Below are positions 35,601-45,298 of a DNA stretch of 64,000 bases, one piece after another. The notes under the pieces were generated by a model. The model saw only the letters and a list, made by a program, of their open reading frames with translations, made no database searches and was not told where the DNA came from. Made by a program: the position numbers and the translations under genes. Each line of letters begins with the position of its first letter. Within the stretch, counting starts at the first letter, position 1. Source of the DNA: Euphorbia lathyris (lineage: Eukaryota; Streptophyta; Magnoliopsida; Malpighiales; Euphorbiaceae); the NCBI RefSeq assembly GCF_963576675.1, contig NC_088911.1, positions 137,147,929 to 137,211,928 on the forward strand, written 5' to 3'.

Positions 35601-36401
35601 TATATAATGGATTCGTGTGTACTCTAGACTAAGAATTTCCTAGATAGAAATGTTACACAAATAATATTCTTTTATAATTAAATCGATCATTTAGACCGAG
35701 ATTAATACTAGTTCCTATATTGAATTTAGACGGAGATTAATACTAGTTCCTATATTGTAGAAATTCTCAGGTTCGATCTCGAACTAGCTTAAATGTTTAA
35801 AACAAATAAAATAAATTTAGTTCATATGTACCTTTTCAAGTATCTCTTCTGCTTCCACATATCTATAACGCCGCGCTAGAACCTTGGCCTTATACAAAGC
35901 CAAGTCCATATTCACTATAAGAGGCTTCGCCTGAGAAGAACCTGAATCCACTCTCTCCGGTTCAAAAATCGGCAATTTCTTGGCAAACTTCTCGAGACCG
36001 GAATCGATGATACCTGACGACTTCTTCTTCTTCTCCTCCTCCTCATCGCCACTCCTTTGGCCGGAATCTTCGCCGGTAACCTCCACATCTGGCCTGCGGA
36101 CAACGAGCAGATCTTCCAAAGAATTTTTCTCCGATTCGATACTGCTAACATTTTCTTCACTTAATTCTCTGCTTTTCGACGGTGATTCGGGGGAAACTGG
36201 TGGCCTTTGATCGATAACTGGAGAGAATTGCTTGGAGGATGACGGAACTGTGACGATCTGCTTCTTGGTGAGGCTTTTAAATGAGAATTTGGGAGTGCCA
36301 TTGATGTATTTCTGTTTAGGGTTTTGAGAAGAAGTGAAGAGACTGAAACTTGATTTTGAGGTGGAAGAAGCAGTAGTAGAGGGAGGAGGGAACAAATGCA
36401 T
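26673..36401 (-). CDS. HCF107: HCF107, chloroplast HAT/TPR RNA-binding protein, eight exons
   Basis: Exons (minus strand): 36401-35832, 34713-34570, 33328-33023, 31211-31152, 29989-29744, 29323-29213, 28257-28081 and 27035-26673. All introns have GT-AG borders and every junction is in phase 0; about 658 aa (Arabidopsis HCF107 652). Exon 1 gives a Ser/Thr-rich plastid transit-like start, an acidic low-complexity stretch and the first helix. Exons 2-7 carry tandem HAT/RTPR units, for example KNRFAWHVWGVFESNIGNIE, NPRDPVLLQSLALLEYKHS and SYITWMTWAQFEEDQGN. The family binds the 5' end of psbH mRNA as a helical solenoid, protects it and favours its translation for photosystem II. That is known for the family and inferred here. 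Seven introns, several over 1 kb, are heavily loaded with foldback elements. Confidence 0.92.
27426..27752. repeat. Foldback MITE in HCF107 intron 7
   Basis: GGGCTGTGTACTTGTCCAGA on the left, complement of GGGTCTGTGTACTTGTCCAG on the right. The interior has repeated ~35 bp units of the type CAATAAGTGATTGTAAGCAA. Confidence 0.75.
28591..28922. repeat. Foldback MITE in HCF107 intron 6, same family
   Basis: GGCTTGATACATCCCCAGCC on the left, complement of GCTTAATACATCTTAGTCTT on the right. Interior units resemble TCACTTTAAGCAAGTTCA. More decayed units continue to about 29130. Confidence 0.65.
29445..29628. repeat. Foldback MITE in HCF107 intron 5
   Basis: AGTCCTTTTGTCTGAAAACC pairs with the complement of the right end (AGTCCGGAAACCGGTAAAC), and ATGCCACGTGGATGACA recurs inverted. 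Confidence 0.65.
30087..30468. repeat. Foldback MITE in HCF107 intron 4
   Basis: GCCTAATACATTTGTTGCCC on the left. The right end complement is ACTTAAATACATTTGTTGCC. Confidence 0.65.
30602..31067. repeat. Foldback element with internal minisatellite, HCF107 intron 4
   Basis: Ends GGCCTAATATATCA and the complement GGCTTAATACATCA. Between them about eight tandem ~33-37 bp units of the form GGTCACTTTAAGCAAGTTCA. The right end lies 85 bases from exon 4. Confidence 0.75.
31534..32134. mobile_element. hAT-like MITE in HCF107 intron 3
   Basis: 601 bp starting CATAGTTGTTA and ending TAACAACTATG, with a perfect 8 bp duplication ATTACAAT (31526-31533, 32135-32142). Sub-terminal arms are packed with GACTCG/CGAGTC and GAATCG/CGATTC words in both orientations. 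No transposase. Confidence 0.85.
32145..32482. repeat. Foldback MITE with minisatellite, HCF107 intron 3
   Basis: AGACATAACTAGCCCCACGT on the left, complement of AAGACATCTCTAGCCCTCTT on the right. Interior TCACTTTAA-type units. It directly follows the hAT-like element. Confidence 0.7.
32484..32850. repeat. Foldback MITE, GAGCATCTCCAAGAG family
   Basis: GAGCATCTCCAAGAGACTAT on the left. The right end complement is AGAACATCTTCAAGAAACTC. Confidence 0.65.
33508..34195 (+). repeat. Three LTR/TRIM-like repeats in HCF107 intron 2
   Basis: Similar blocks start near 33508, 33925 and 34105: TGTTAGAT-TCCCACATTACTT, then GGCAATCCTC, TTTTTGG-GTGAGTTAA and CCTTTATTTACA. Probably remnants of one small LTR family. 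Ends not resolved. Confidence 0.55.
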
Positions 36402-36790
36402 TTTTTTTCTTTCTAATTTCTGATTAACGGATAAAACTGTTCCTTTTTTGTATGGAAGAGAAGAATGTTGGCGGGATTTATGGAAATGACCGGTATAACC
36501 TCCCTTTTGTTTTAGATGGTGATTTTTTTTTTGAAGAGCTTAAAGTGTGAAATTTGATTTAATATACATATATAGAAAATATTTATTTTTTATTGTATAA
36601 TATTGTTTGTTTTTTTAGAAGAAGGATAATTATAGAAAAATAATATGTCTTGATATAAATAAAATTACAATCCAAACTTGAATCTACATCTCAATATCAT
36701 AGATCGTGATAAAATAATAATATACATTATTTGAGACTGTTTTTGACACAACAATAAGAAATACACACCATCTAGAGAATAGACTTTATA
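36402..36790. other. Promoter side of HCF107, intergenic
   Basis: AT-rich, no second gene. No single convincing TATA box. Confidence 0.4.
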
Positions 36791-37151
36791 GGCCCTGTTT
36801 GGAAATTAGCTGTTAGCTGATTACATTAGCTGATTTGACTAGTTGTTTGTGTAGACCTGTTTGGTAAAAATTAGTTGATTGATAATAGCGGTTTGTGAAA
36901 AAAGACGAATAAGGGTATTTTTTTAATACATAAAAATATACATAAAATAATTAGGGTTAAAGAAGTCCATTAATTTTAATATTGCAAAACGCTAATTGAA
37001 AAAGCTCCTAAAAAGAGCTTTTTCTAAATTACTGTTTTCATCCTAAAACTCTCTCCACCAAACACTCCAATCAGCGGTTTCAGTAGTCAAACCGCTAAAG
37101 TTGGTTAAAACCGGTCTTTTTATCCCAAAACGCTTTTTACCAAACAGAACC
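36791..37151. repeat. MITE with GGCCCTGTTTGG-type ends
   Basis: Starts GGCCCTGTTTGG, complement of right end GGTTCTGTTTGG. The interior arms also pair (AGCTTTTTCTAAATT region against the left half). Common end type of PIF/Harbinger or hAT MITEs; the target duplication is unclear. Confidence 0.65.
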
Positions 37152-37528
37152 TATGTCTTTTTTTCTACGACTTCATGGTAGTTCAATGAGCCAATCTATA
37201 TAATGATAAATCAAAACTCTTCTATTTTTCGATGAAGTAAAATATGACAACACTTATATATAGACGATAACGGCTCATATAATGAGACACACAACCACCT
37301 ACAAAAGAAAAAAAAAACAGAAAACTATAAATAAAAAAGAAACGACAAAATCTAATACAATAGATCAATAAAAAAAAAGTATTCAAAGAAGAGACTTAAC
37401 AAAAGAAAATTTCAAAACCTTAAAAAAAAGATTTTTTTTATAGTTAGGTTTAAATAGCTATATTAGTATAATTTTGTTGGTTTTTATGGTTGAAAATTTT
37501 AATTCAGTTCTTTTTTTTAAGGCTTAAT

Positions 37529-38010
37529 ACATCGTTTGCCCTTTGAATTTGTCCAAAAAGTTTGATTGATCCCTAAACTTTCAAAATATCCCGCTAGCCC
37601 CCTGAGCTTGCATAAAATGCTCAGTTAGCTCCATGAACTTGCATAAAACGTAATCAATTAATCACTCCATTGTAAAAGAGTAAGTTAAATGCGAAATATA
37701 TGTTGTACGTGCCTTAGAAAATTATTACATAATTCACAAAATAGATTAAAACATGTTAAAAATGAAGTTCTTATTTGTTTAGTTATAAAACATTTTCTTC
37801 TCTAATATTAGAATCGCATACCCTAACCTTGGTCGTTTTGTTTTTTTAAGATGCGTGCAACACATCTTCCATGTTTAACTTACTTTTTACAATCGAGTGA
37901 TTAATTGATTACATTTTACGCAAGTTTAGGGAGCTAATTGAACATTTTATACAAATTCAGGCCTATCGAGACACTTTGAAAGTTCAGGGAGTCAACTAAG
38001 TTTTTAGGAC
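37529..38010. repeat. Foldback element, GGCTTAATACATC family
   Basis: Left end GGCTTAATACATCGTTTGCC. The right arm ends GGACAAGTCAAAGCC and lacks the last part of the terminal repeat. The interior pairs around TGATTAATTGATTACATTTT and its complement. Confidence 0.65.
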
Positions 38011-38020
38011 AAGTCAAAGC

Positions 38021-38230
38021 CCTTCTCGAGTGAGTTTCGCTTGTCCCCGTCACTACGAAAGGGTCGGTCAATAGTATAGCTCTTTCTTTGCCGGGTCTCC
38101 TTTCGAAGTAAAGGCCTTCGCATTCCTAATCTGGTAGGGCCGGACGGCTTTGTTTGCCCCAGCTTGGCAGGGCTCAACTAGGCTGATTTGAGAAAGAAGG
38201 CCAAAAGACAGGCAGATCCGGCTCCATAAT
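38021..38230. other. Possible mitochondrial DNA insertion (NUMT)
   Basis: About 200 bases with markedly higher G+C than the surroundings and wording typical of plant mitochondrial spacers (for example GCCGGGTCTCCTTTCGAAGT and CTAGGCTGATTTGAGAAAGA). It abuts the right end of a foldback element. No gene is encoded. Recognition is by style only. Confidence 0.4.
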
Positions 38231-38387
38231 TTGTGGATAAATCGAAATTTTCCTTAAATCTTTAAATCTAAAGAAGGAATAACAAAAAATGCATTCATTT
38301 CTATTATGGGACAAATAATGTATTAAGCCTTTTCTTATTAAATAAACAAGACAATATCTTCCTAACCTTCCTAAGTTGTCCAAATAC

Positions 38388-38660
38388 TGCAACTGACCTT
38401 TCGAATTTAGACTTGTGATAACTAATCCCCCAACTTGTTTATTTGGAACAAATAACTGTTAGAAGTTTCTTATTTGGAACAAATAACCTCTATTTCTAAA
38501 AAAACATTCACCATAATATTATATCAGAAATAAAAGATTTTCAAAATATCGGTTGCTACATCTAACTAATCTACTATACATTATATTTGAGAAGTTATTT
38601 ATTCAAATAAACAAATTTAAAGCATTACTCCTCACAACTCTAAATTTGGAAAGTCAGTTC
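38388..38660. repeat. Foldback MITE
   Basis: AACTGACCTTTCGAATTTAG on the left, complement of right end AACTGACTTTCCAAATTTAG. TTGTTTATTTGGAACAAATA recurs inverted. Confidence 0.75.
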
Positions 38661-39042
38661 CATTGCTGAGATAACTTGGTGGCTGGAAAGATAGTAAGCT
38701 AATAAACAACTAATAATAAATGTAAGGATAAGAAAACATCTCTTTCGTTTTGATATGGTAAAAATTAAAATTAAACTGAAAAAAAAATTGCAAGTAAAAT
38801 TGGTGGGGGCGTTTGGTAATTGTGTCCTCAGAAGTGACTGGCTCAAGAGTGGCCACGTTAGTTCACATTTCATGTGGCCTAGTGAGTCTAGCTGGCAGAT
38901 TGTTTGACACGTGGAAGCCTTTTGCTGGTGGGAAATCATAGCTCTATCAAGGACGACAAGCTCACCTATCAAATCAATTCCTTTTCCATCTTCTTTTTTA
39001 GTTTATTTATGTGATTATTTGGATCAAATATCCAATGAAATC
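38661..39042. other. Intergenic, nothing recognised
   Basis: No convincing frame despite an open stretch of 110 codons on the minus strand. Low similarity to anything I know. Confidence 0.4.
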
Positions 39043-39130
39043 TAAATATTTTAAGGTGTTTTTTTTTTTTTAAATGAAATCTCATATTATTACTAGCTTG
39101 AAAAATATTGATCTTTACAAAGAATGTCTG

Positions 39131-42100
39131 TTAACATGCAAGCCGTGCAATGGTATGGACCACATTATTCGCTAATCTAGGTGCAAAAACAACACAATGC
39201 TCAGAACTTTGAGAAATTAGCTTTCGACAATCCTGTATTATAGTACCAAACTCTGAGATATCAATTGTATCCGAATTAAACGCATCAGCAACTTGTTTTG
39301 CATCCACTTCAAAAATAACATGTGATAACCTCAACGATAGTACCCATTGAACCGAATTCCGGAGAGCAATTGCTTCGGCAATTTTTGGACTAAGAATTCC
39401 GTCGATCCAGGTACTCATCCATGTAATTCCCTCTCCATCGTTGTTCCGAATAATTGCCCCAGAACCACTTCGACCAGACGCAGTGAAGATGGCGGCGTCC
39501 AAATTACATTTAACGAAACCCACTTCCGGTCTCTTCCACCGCTCATAAGACCGATCAAGTCCCGATCCGCTCATCCTGTCCCTACCACGTCTTAACCGGA
39601 CAGCACGCCACTCAGATAGAAAATTCAAGTCCTTCTTAACAGCACGAACAGCCAAGTCCGTTTTTTGATTCCATACCATCTGGTTTCTCTGTCCCCAAAT
39701 CGACCACAATAGCACCGCCTTCCTGCATACCAAATCTGCTGGATCTGTTCTGATGATATCAAAAAACTATTCATCAATCCGATTCCACTCACCTTCCAGC
39801 GGAATAAGATTAGCCGCACTCCAACAATCCTTAGCAAACGGGCACTCCACAAAGAGATGCCAACCAAATTCAACTTCACCATCACAAAGAGTACAATTTA
39901 AAGGTAAATCTATATGTCTTTCGAATAATCGATACTTCGTAGGAAGCCAGTTATTGCACAATCTCCATACGAACATTAACAGCTTTGGAGGGAGATCCAA
40001 ATTCCATAACCTCTTCCAATCGTACCTCACTTCCTGTTCAGAACGACTATTCTTTAGGATGTGATACCCAGACTTCGATGTGTATAACCCATTTTTAGTG
40101 AAATGCCAGATCATATTATCTTCAAAATTAAACATTGAAGTACTCATACTAAGAATCAGATCTGCTTCCTCCTTGATAAACCAGTTCAGAACTTTCCCCC
40201 TATCCCAAATTTTACTTCCCGATATCCACAGATCACAGACTTTAGCCTCCTCCCTTCCACTCACAACATTTGACCTTACCCGGAAGTCCTCATCCCGTAT
40301 CAACCACGGGTCAGTCCAGATTCTGACTCGATCACCCGTCCCGATACGCCATCTAAGCCCCTTTCTCAACATATCGATTGAACTCCAGATGCTACGCCAA
40401 ATATGGCTAGGATTAGAACCAAGATCAGCATTTAGAAAAATACCATGTGGGAAGTACCTTGCTTTGAGAATACGGCTTACCAAAGCATCGGGCTGATTTA
40501 GTATCTTCCAACCCTGCTTACCCAGTAGAGATATATTATACTCATGCAGATCTTTATACCCTAAGCCACCCTTCTCCTTTGATGAACTTAACTTCTGCCA
40601 CCTACACCAGTGAATGTTTTTAACGCCATTTTCTTTCGTACCCCACCAATACGAGTTCATCATTTTCTCCAACTCTTCACAAGTCGATTTGGGTAGTAGA
40701 AAAACACTCATGCAAAAAGTAGGTAAAGCTTGTGCAACAAAATGCAGCAGTACGCCCTTTCCTGCAGAGGATAAAAAATTCATACTCCAAGAATTGATTT
40801 TTTTTTCCGCATTCTCTCCTTAATAAAACCAAAGATGGCTTTTTTAGACTTCCCAATTAGAGAAGGTAAGCCTAAATATCTACCAGTATCCAACTCGGAA
40901 TAAACATGAAGTTTGTCGCAAATAGCTTCCCGCAAATCTATGCTGACATTCGGGCTAAAAAAGATACCTGATTTTGACAGATTAATTGCTTGCCCTGAAG
41001 CCCTCTCATGTTGATTCAGAATGTCCACCACTTTTTGAGCTTCAATCAAATCAGCCCCGAAAAACAAAAAGCTATCATCTGCGAACAGCAAGTGAGAAAC
41101 CCTGGGAGCTCCTCTACAAATCCGACATCCATTAATCTCCCCGTTTGCCTCAGCTTTCTGAATAATTTGTGATAATACCTCCACACATAATAAGAATAGA
41201 TAGGGAGATAATGGATCCCCTTGTCTCAGACCTCTCCCATGCATGATCGGACCATTTAGAGGGCCATTCACAGAAACAGAGTATGAAACAGTAGTCACAC
41301 AAAGCATCATCCAGTCAATCCAATCCTCATGAAAACCCATCTGCTGCATAACTGCTTTAAGGAATCCCCAATAGACCCTATCGTATGCCTTACTGATATC
41401 AATTTTAAGAGCAACTTCACCACCCCTGCCCCTATTCTTCCTTTTCATGTAGTGTAAAGATTCGAAAGCAATAATAACATTGTCAACAAGAGACCTCCCC
41501 GGAACAAACGCCGGTTGGTTCTCAAAAATGATGTTTGGGAGGCAAACTTTGAGTCTATTAGCCAGTACTTTTGCCATAATCTTGTAGAGAACATTACAGA
41601 GGGCGATTGGTCTTAATTCAGTCATCAGCTTTGGATTCTCGCACTTAGGAATTAACACAATGATTGAATCATTAAGATGAGCAGGGAACTCCTTTTTTCT
41701 CAAGCCATTCTTTACAAGCAAGGAATATCTCATGACCAATGAAAGGCCAAAAGTGCTGGAAAAACTCGGGATTTAATCCATCCGGCCCTAGCGATTTATT
41801 CGGTTGAATAGAGAAAACCGCAGTCTTGAATTCCTCAAAAATAAAAGGAGCAGTTAATGCTTTATTCATGTCTTCCGTCACTAAACGAGGCAAGATATTG
41901 ACAGACTGATAATCAGCGACAAGTGATGGTTGGAACAGCTTGGTAAAATAGGAGATAACAATCTGCTCAATTCCCGCAATATCGGTCGTTTTCAACCCCT
42001 CATCGCTGATCAAATTAGTAATACGGTTTCTAGCCTTCCGACTCCTAACAGAAGCATGGAAAAATGCGTATTTCTGTCGCCATCCTCCAACCAGAAATTC

Positions 42101-43125
42101 TTCGCACGTTGCTTCCAAAATTTCTCCTCTACTTCGAGCCAATAATCCAGATTTCTACGTATAGCTTCGAACCGTTTAACTGATAAGCCGTCAGTTTTCT
42201 CACTAAGTTTCTTTAACTGCTTCTCACAATTCCGAATCTTACCAGTAAACCTTGCTTTAAGATTTCGACCCCATTTATCCATAGCATCAGAGCAGGTGGA
42301 TAATTTTGCCAACACCGAAGCTGCCCCTCCAGCAGCCCATTGTCCGCGCACAAAATCAGTAAACCCCGCTTCACACAGCCAAGCTTGTTCAAACCTGAAC
42401 CGCTTGTGTAAAACACGGTGTGGTCTAATTTCTAATTCAAGAAGCAAAGGTGAATGGTCCGAATAAGTAGAGATAAGAACAGAAATACACGCCCCGGGAA
42501 AGCGATCAAACCACCTTGCCGTCGCAAAACCACGATCCAACCTTTCCCTAATCCAAGCTGCAGTTCCACGACTTCGTTCCTAAGTAAAACAACCACCTTG
42601 CATCTGGACTTCACTCAAACCTGTATTCTCGATGACTTCTGCAAAATTCCTCATGAGATACGAGGGATAAGCATTACCACCCTTCTTTTCCTCGCTTTTG
42701 AGGATGCAATTGAAATCCCCAATATACAAGGTAGGTAAAATGGACACCTCTGACACCGAAGCTAGAAGAGCCCAAGAATCAGCATGTCTATTTCTATCGG
42801 CAAAACCATAGAAGCCGATCAATCTCCAACTACCCCTTACATAATCCATCACTTCCATTTCAATGTGATGATCCGAAAAGCTTACAACATTCAAGTCCCA
42901 ATTTGACTTCCACATAACAGCCAAACCACCACTCCTCCCCGTACAATCAACCGAAAACATATTCTGGAAATTAAATTTCTTCTTCAAGTTATCAATTCTC
43001 TTATTCTGAACTAAAGTCTCCATTAAAAACACCAAGGTGGGATTATGAGTTCTTAGTAACCCATTGAGTGCCCGAACTGCCCGGGGGTTTCCCAAACCCC
43101 GACAGTTCCAACTTAAGCAACTCAT
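39131..43125 (-). pseudogene. LINE ORF2: endonuclease, reverse transcriptase, RNase H
   Basis: Starts MSCLSWNCRGLGNPRAVRAL, the usual plant L1 endonuclease start, with IGDFNCIL further on. An in-frame TAG at about 42580 replaces the expected Trp after CFT. A frameshift near 42080 follows HF-rich sequence. The reverse transcriptase lies in 42142-40780: NKSLGPDGLNPEFF, VLIPK, DISKAYDRV, LRQGDPLSPYLF and the catalytic LLFADDS, with a frameshift near 41690 in an A-run. Another shift near 40790 leads to zf-RVT (C-C-H-C around CTLCDG..WHLFVECPFA). A TAG at 39767 precedes RNase H (KCNLDAAIF, EAIALRN, EVDAKQV). It copies LINE RNA at a nicked target; this copy cannot. Confidence 0.93.
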
Positions 43126-44308
43126 TGGAGCCGGCGGGTCTGATTCTCAGACCTCGCCGAAACAATCTTCGAAGAGTGGACTTGATCCTTTGGTAAAGAA
43201 GAAGAACTCTCGTTAATAGTACCTGTAACCTGTTTTTCCTTCGCAATATCATTCAGACCTTCCTTCCCAGTACTCAGGATTTCCTCTTCTTGCCCCTCCC
43301 GCCTTCTCTTCCGATCATCTTGTAATTTCAGCTCCTCCTCTTCATCTATACTCTGTTCTACCTCCATATCCTCTCTATTTAGAGAGCTCTGGATCACAGG
43401 TTGAATTCGTTTCCCTAAACTGATCAGCTTCATGCGTAATGCTTCTGACCTAGAGTGTTTAAAAACAGTTCCCTGAAAGTTTGGATTATGAAAATTGCCT
43501 CCATGATCCCTTGTTGACTCCACTCTTGCTACAATGCTACTTGGATCACGGAGCCATTTTGAGTTTGGTTGACCCCTCCTCTACGCAAAGGTGCTTTGAG
43601 CCATTCCCCCCATTCACGCTTCAGGTCGGTTGCTGGTACTCAAAAATTTATTTCACATGTTCTTTCAGTATGACCCATCAGACCACAAAGATAGCAGAAA
43701 ATTGTTAAGCGTTCATATTTGAAAGTAAGATAAGACCACTCTGTTTCTGATCTCCTAAATTTCTTGACCCTTTTCAGTGGTAATTTGGTATCAATACGAA
43801 CTTTGATTCTCATAAATTGTCTGCACATCCCAGAATTATTTATGAAATCGTATTCTAGAAAGATTCCAATCGAATTTCCTATATGTCTACCAATATTTTC
43901 AGCCATCATTCCCACGGGAAGTTCAAACACCTGAACCCAAAAATCAATCCAGTCTAGGTTTACTTCCTCAGGTGCTTTTCCAATTGGCCATTCATGAAGA
44001 ACCAAAAGGTGATTGTCAAACGACCACGGCCCTCCAACAAGCACACGGTCCCGATCAAACAAATGAAAGAATTCAAAAATGAACAAATTATTGTTTAATT
44101 CAGTAATCGCAATTCCCCTACCCGGTTGCCACAGATCAGCCAATCTTGATTTCATTGCAATCACATTTAATTGTCTAGCAGTAAGGAAACGACCTACAAG
44201 GAACATACCTTTATTTCTGTCATCCACTACTGTAGTACTGCCGGAGAAATCCAGGGGTTCTCCTTGTTCCGTATTGAGTAGCGATAGTTGTAGAAGTTCA
44301 CCATCCAT
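43122..44308 (-). pseudogene. LINE ORF1: DUF4283 and CCHC knuckle protein
   Basis: 44308-43640 encodes a DUF4283 RNA-binding-like domain (LFIFEFFHLFDRDRVLVGGP, then WIDFWVQVFELP) and a CCHC knuckle CYLCGLMGHTERTC. After a frame break near 43640 a basic/acidic tail of 133 codons (43523-43122) follows in another frame. Its stop overlaps the ORF2 start by four bases (43122-43125). ORF1 proteins coat the element RNA. Confidence 0.9.
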
Positions 44309-44667
44309 TCTTGCGATAATCGGCGATAAAATCCAGCCAAAAAAGCAGAGTGACCAGAAATTGAGGCAGATCGAAATATCTGGAGGAAAGACTCCGACAA
44401 GAAGACGCAGAGTAAAAGGACTTCAAGGAAATTGGTGATAAAGTCGAAATTGCCGGAGAAAAGACTCCGACGAGCGGAGGAAAAAAGGTAGAAAACAAGA
44501 AAAGACACTCCTACGAAAAGAGAACTCTCTTACGAGCAGAGACGACCAGATTGAATCTGCAAAATGAATTTAAATATTTTAAGGTGTTGTTATACCCAGC
44601 CTTGAATTTCCACCCCTCGTCCCGTGAAAAGACAAAAATGTCACTCCAGAAGTTTTGGATGGGCAAA

Positions 44668-44850
44668 GGTTTTTTTTTCCATCCTAACACGCCTTGCGGT
44701 CAATAATGCTCAAGTCCCCTTTAACACGATCGATAATGCTCAAGTCCGCTTGACAGGTTTGAGGTTTGATTCCCCACTCCTAAGACTCGAACCTGTGACC
44801 TCTTGGTCACACGACAACAACGTTTACCGTTGCGCCAAGGCTCGCCCTCA
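44668..44850 (-). repeat. tRNA-derived SINE-like element
   Basis: On the minus strand: GAGCCTTGGCGCAACGGTAA (A-box region at 44837-44826), then AGGTTCGAGTCT (B-box, 44793-44783), an unrelated body and an A-run at about 44670. This layout is typical of plant tRNA-related SINEs. The flanking duplication was not found. Confidence 0.6.
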
Positions 44851-45298
44851 GTAAACTTTCATGAATATCCACCTAAAAACTTTTCAACAACTAGTTTCAT
44901 GAATAGTTGACAAATACATCCACGGTTCCGCTCGTTTACAGCCCTAGGTAAACTTTCATGTTGTAAAATAAAAGGTATTGCATTGATACATAGATTATGC
45001 ACCAAAGTCAAATGGAAATCTCACATAAATTATTATATGCACCAATGTTTCTTCCAAGTATATTTTAGAGCATAGCCTCTGAAAGCATTACTACATTTTA
45101 TTACATCAAGAAAAAAAATAACTATTGATCAATTCCAATTACTGTTTGAATGACAAAAATGTGATAATTAATCTCACCTATATCGAGCAGCACAATAATC
45201 ATCGGTAGGTCTGTTACGTCTCAGTTATTCTCTCTTTCTGAAACAAATGCAGAAGACATGGATAATCTGAACAAAAACCAGATGTAATAACAAAAACT
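44851..45298. other. Intergenic and 3' side of the Fip1-type gene
   Basis: Contains GCTCGTTTACAGCCCTAG, an end fragment of the GAGCCGAGC repeat, near 44931. No gene recognised. Confidence 0.4.

Larger units (their letters stand above)
39061..44570 (-). mobile_element. Near full-length L1-type LINE, inactivated
   Basis: About 5.5 kb on the minus strand, bounded by an 18 bp duplication TAAATATTTTAAGGTGTT (39043-39060 and 44571-44588) and ending in a poly-A (T-run 39059-39071). Order: 5' leader, ORF1 (DUF4283 plus CCHC), ORF2 (endonuclease, reverse transcriptase, zf-RVT, RNase H). ORF2 has two stops and three frameshifts, ORF1 at least one frame break. Perfect flanks suggest an insertion of moderate age. 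Confidence 0.95.

Noticed and set aside
38640..38972. 110-codon minus-strand frame
   Set aside because: No recognisable domain, transit peptide or codon pattern; partly inside a foldback element.
39347..42738. Plus-strand open frames inside the LINE (for example 40080-40496, 42454-42738)
   Set aside because: They are opposite-strand shadows of ORF2 with no domain pattern of their own.
44770..44850. Functional tRNA gene
   Set aside because: A- and B-box-like words are present, but no complete cloverleaf, and the A-run tail marks a SINE.
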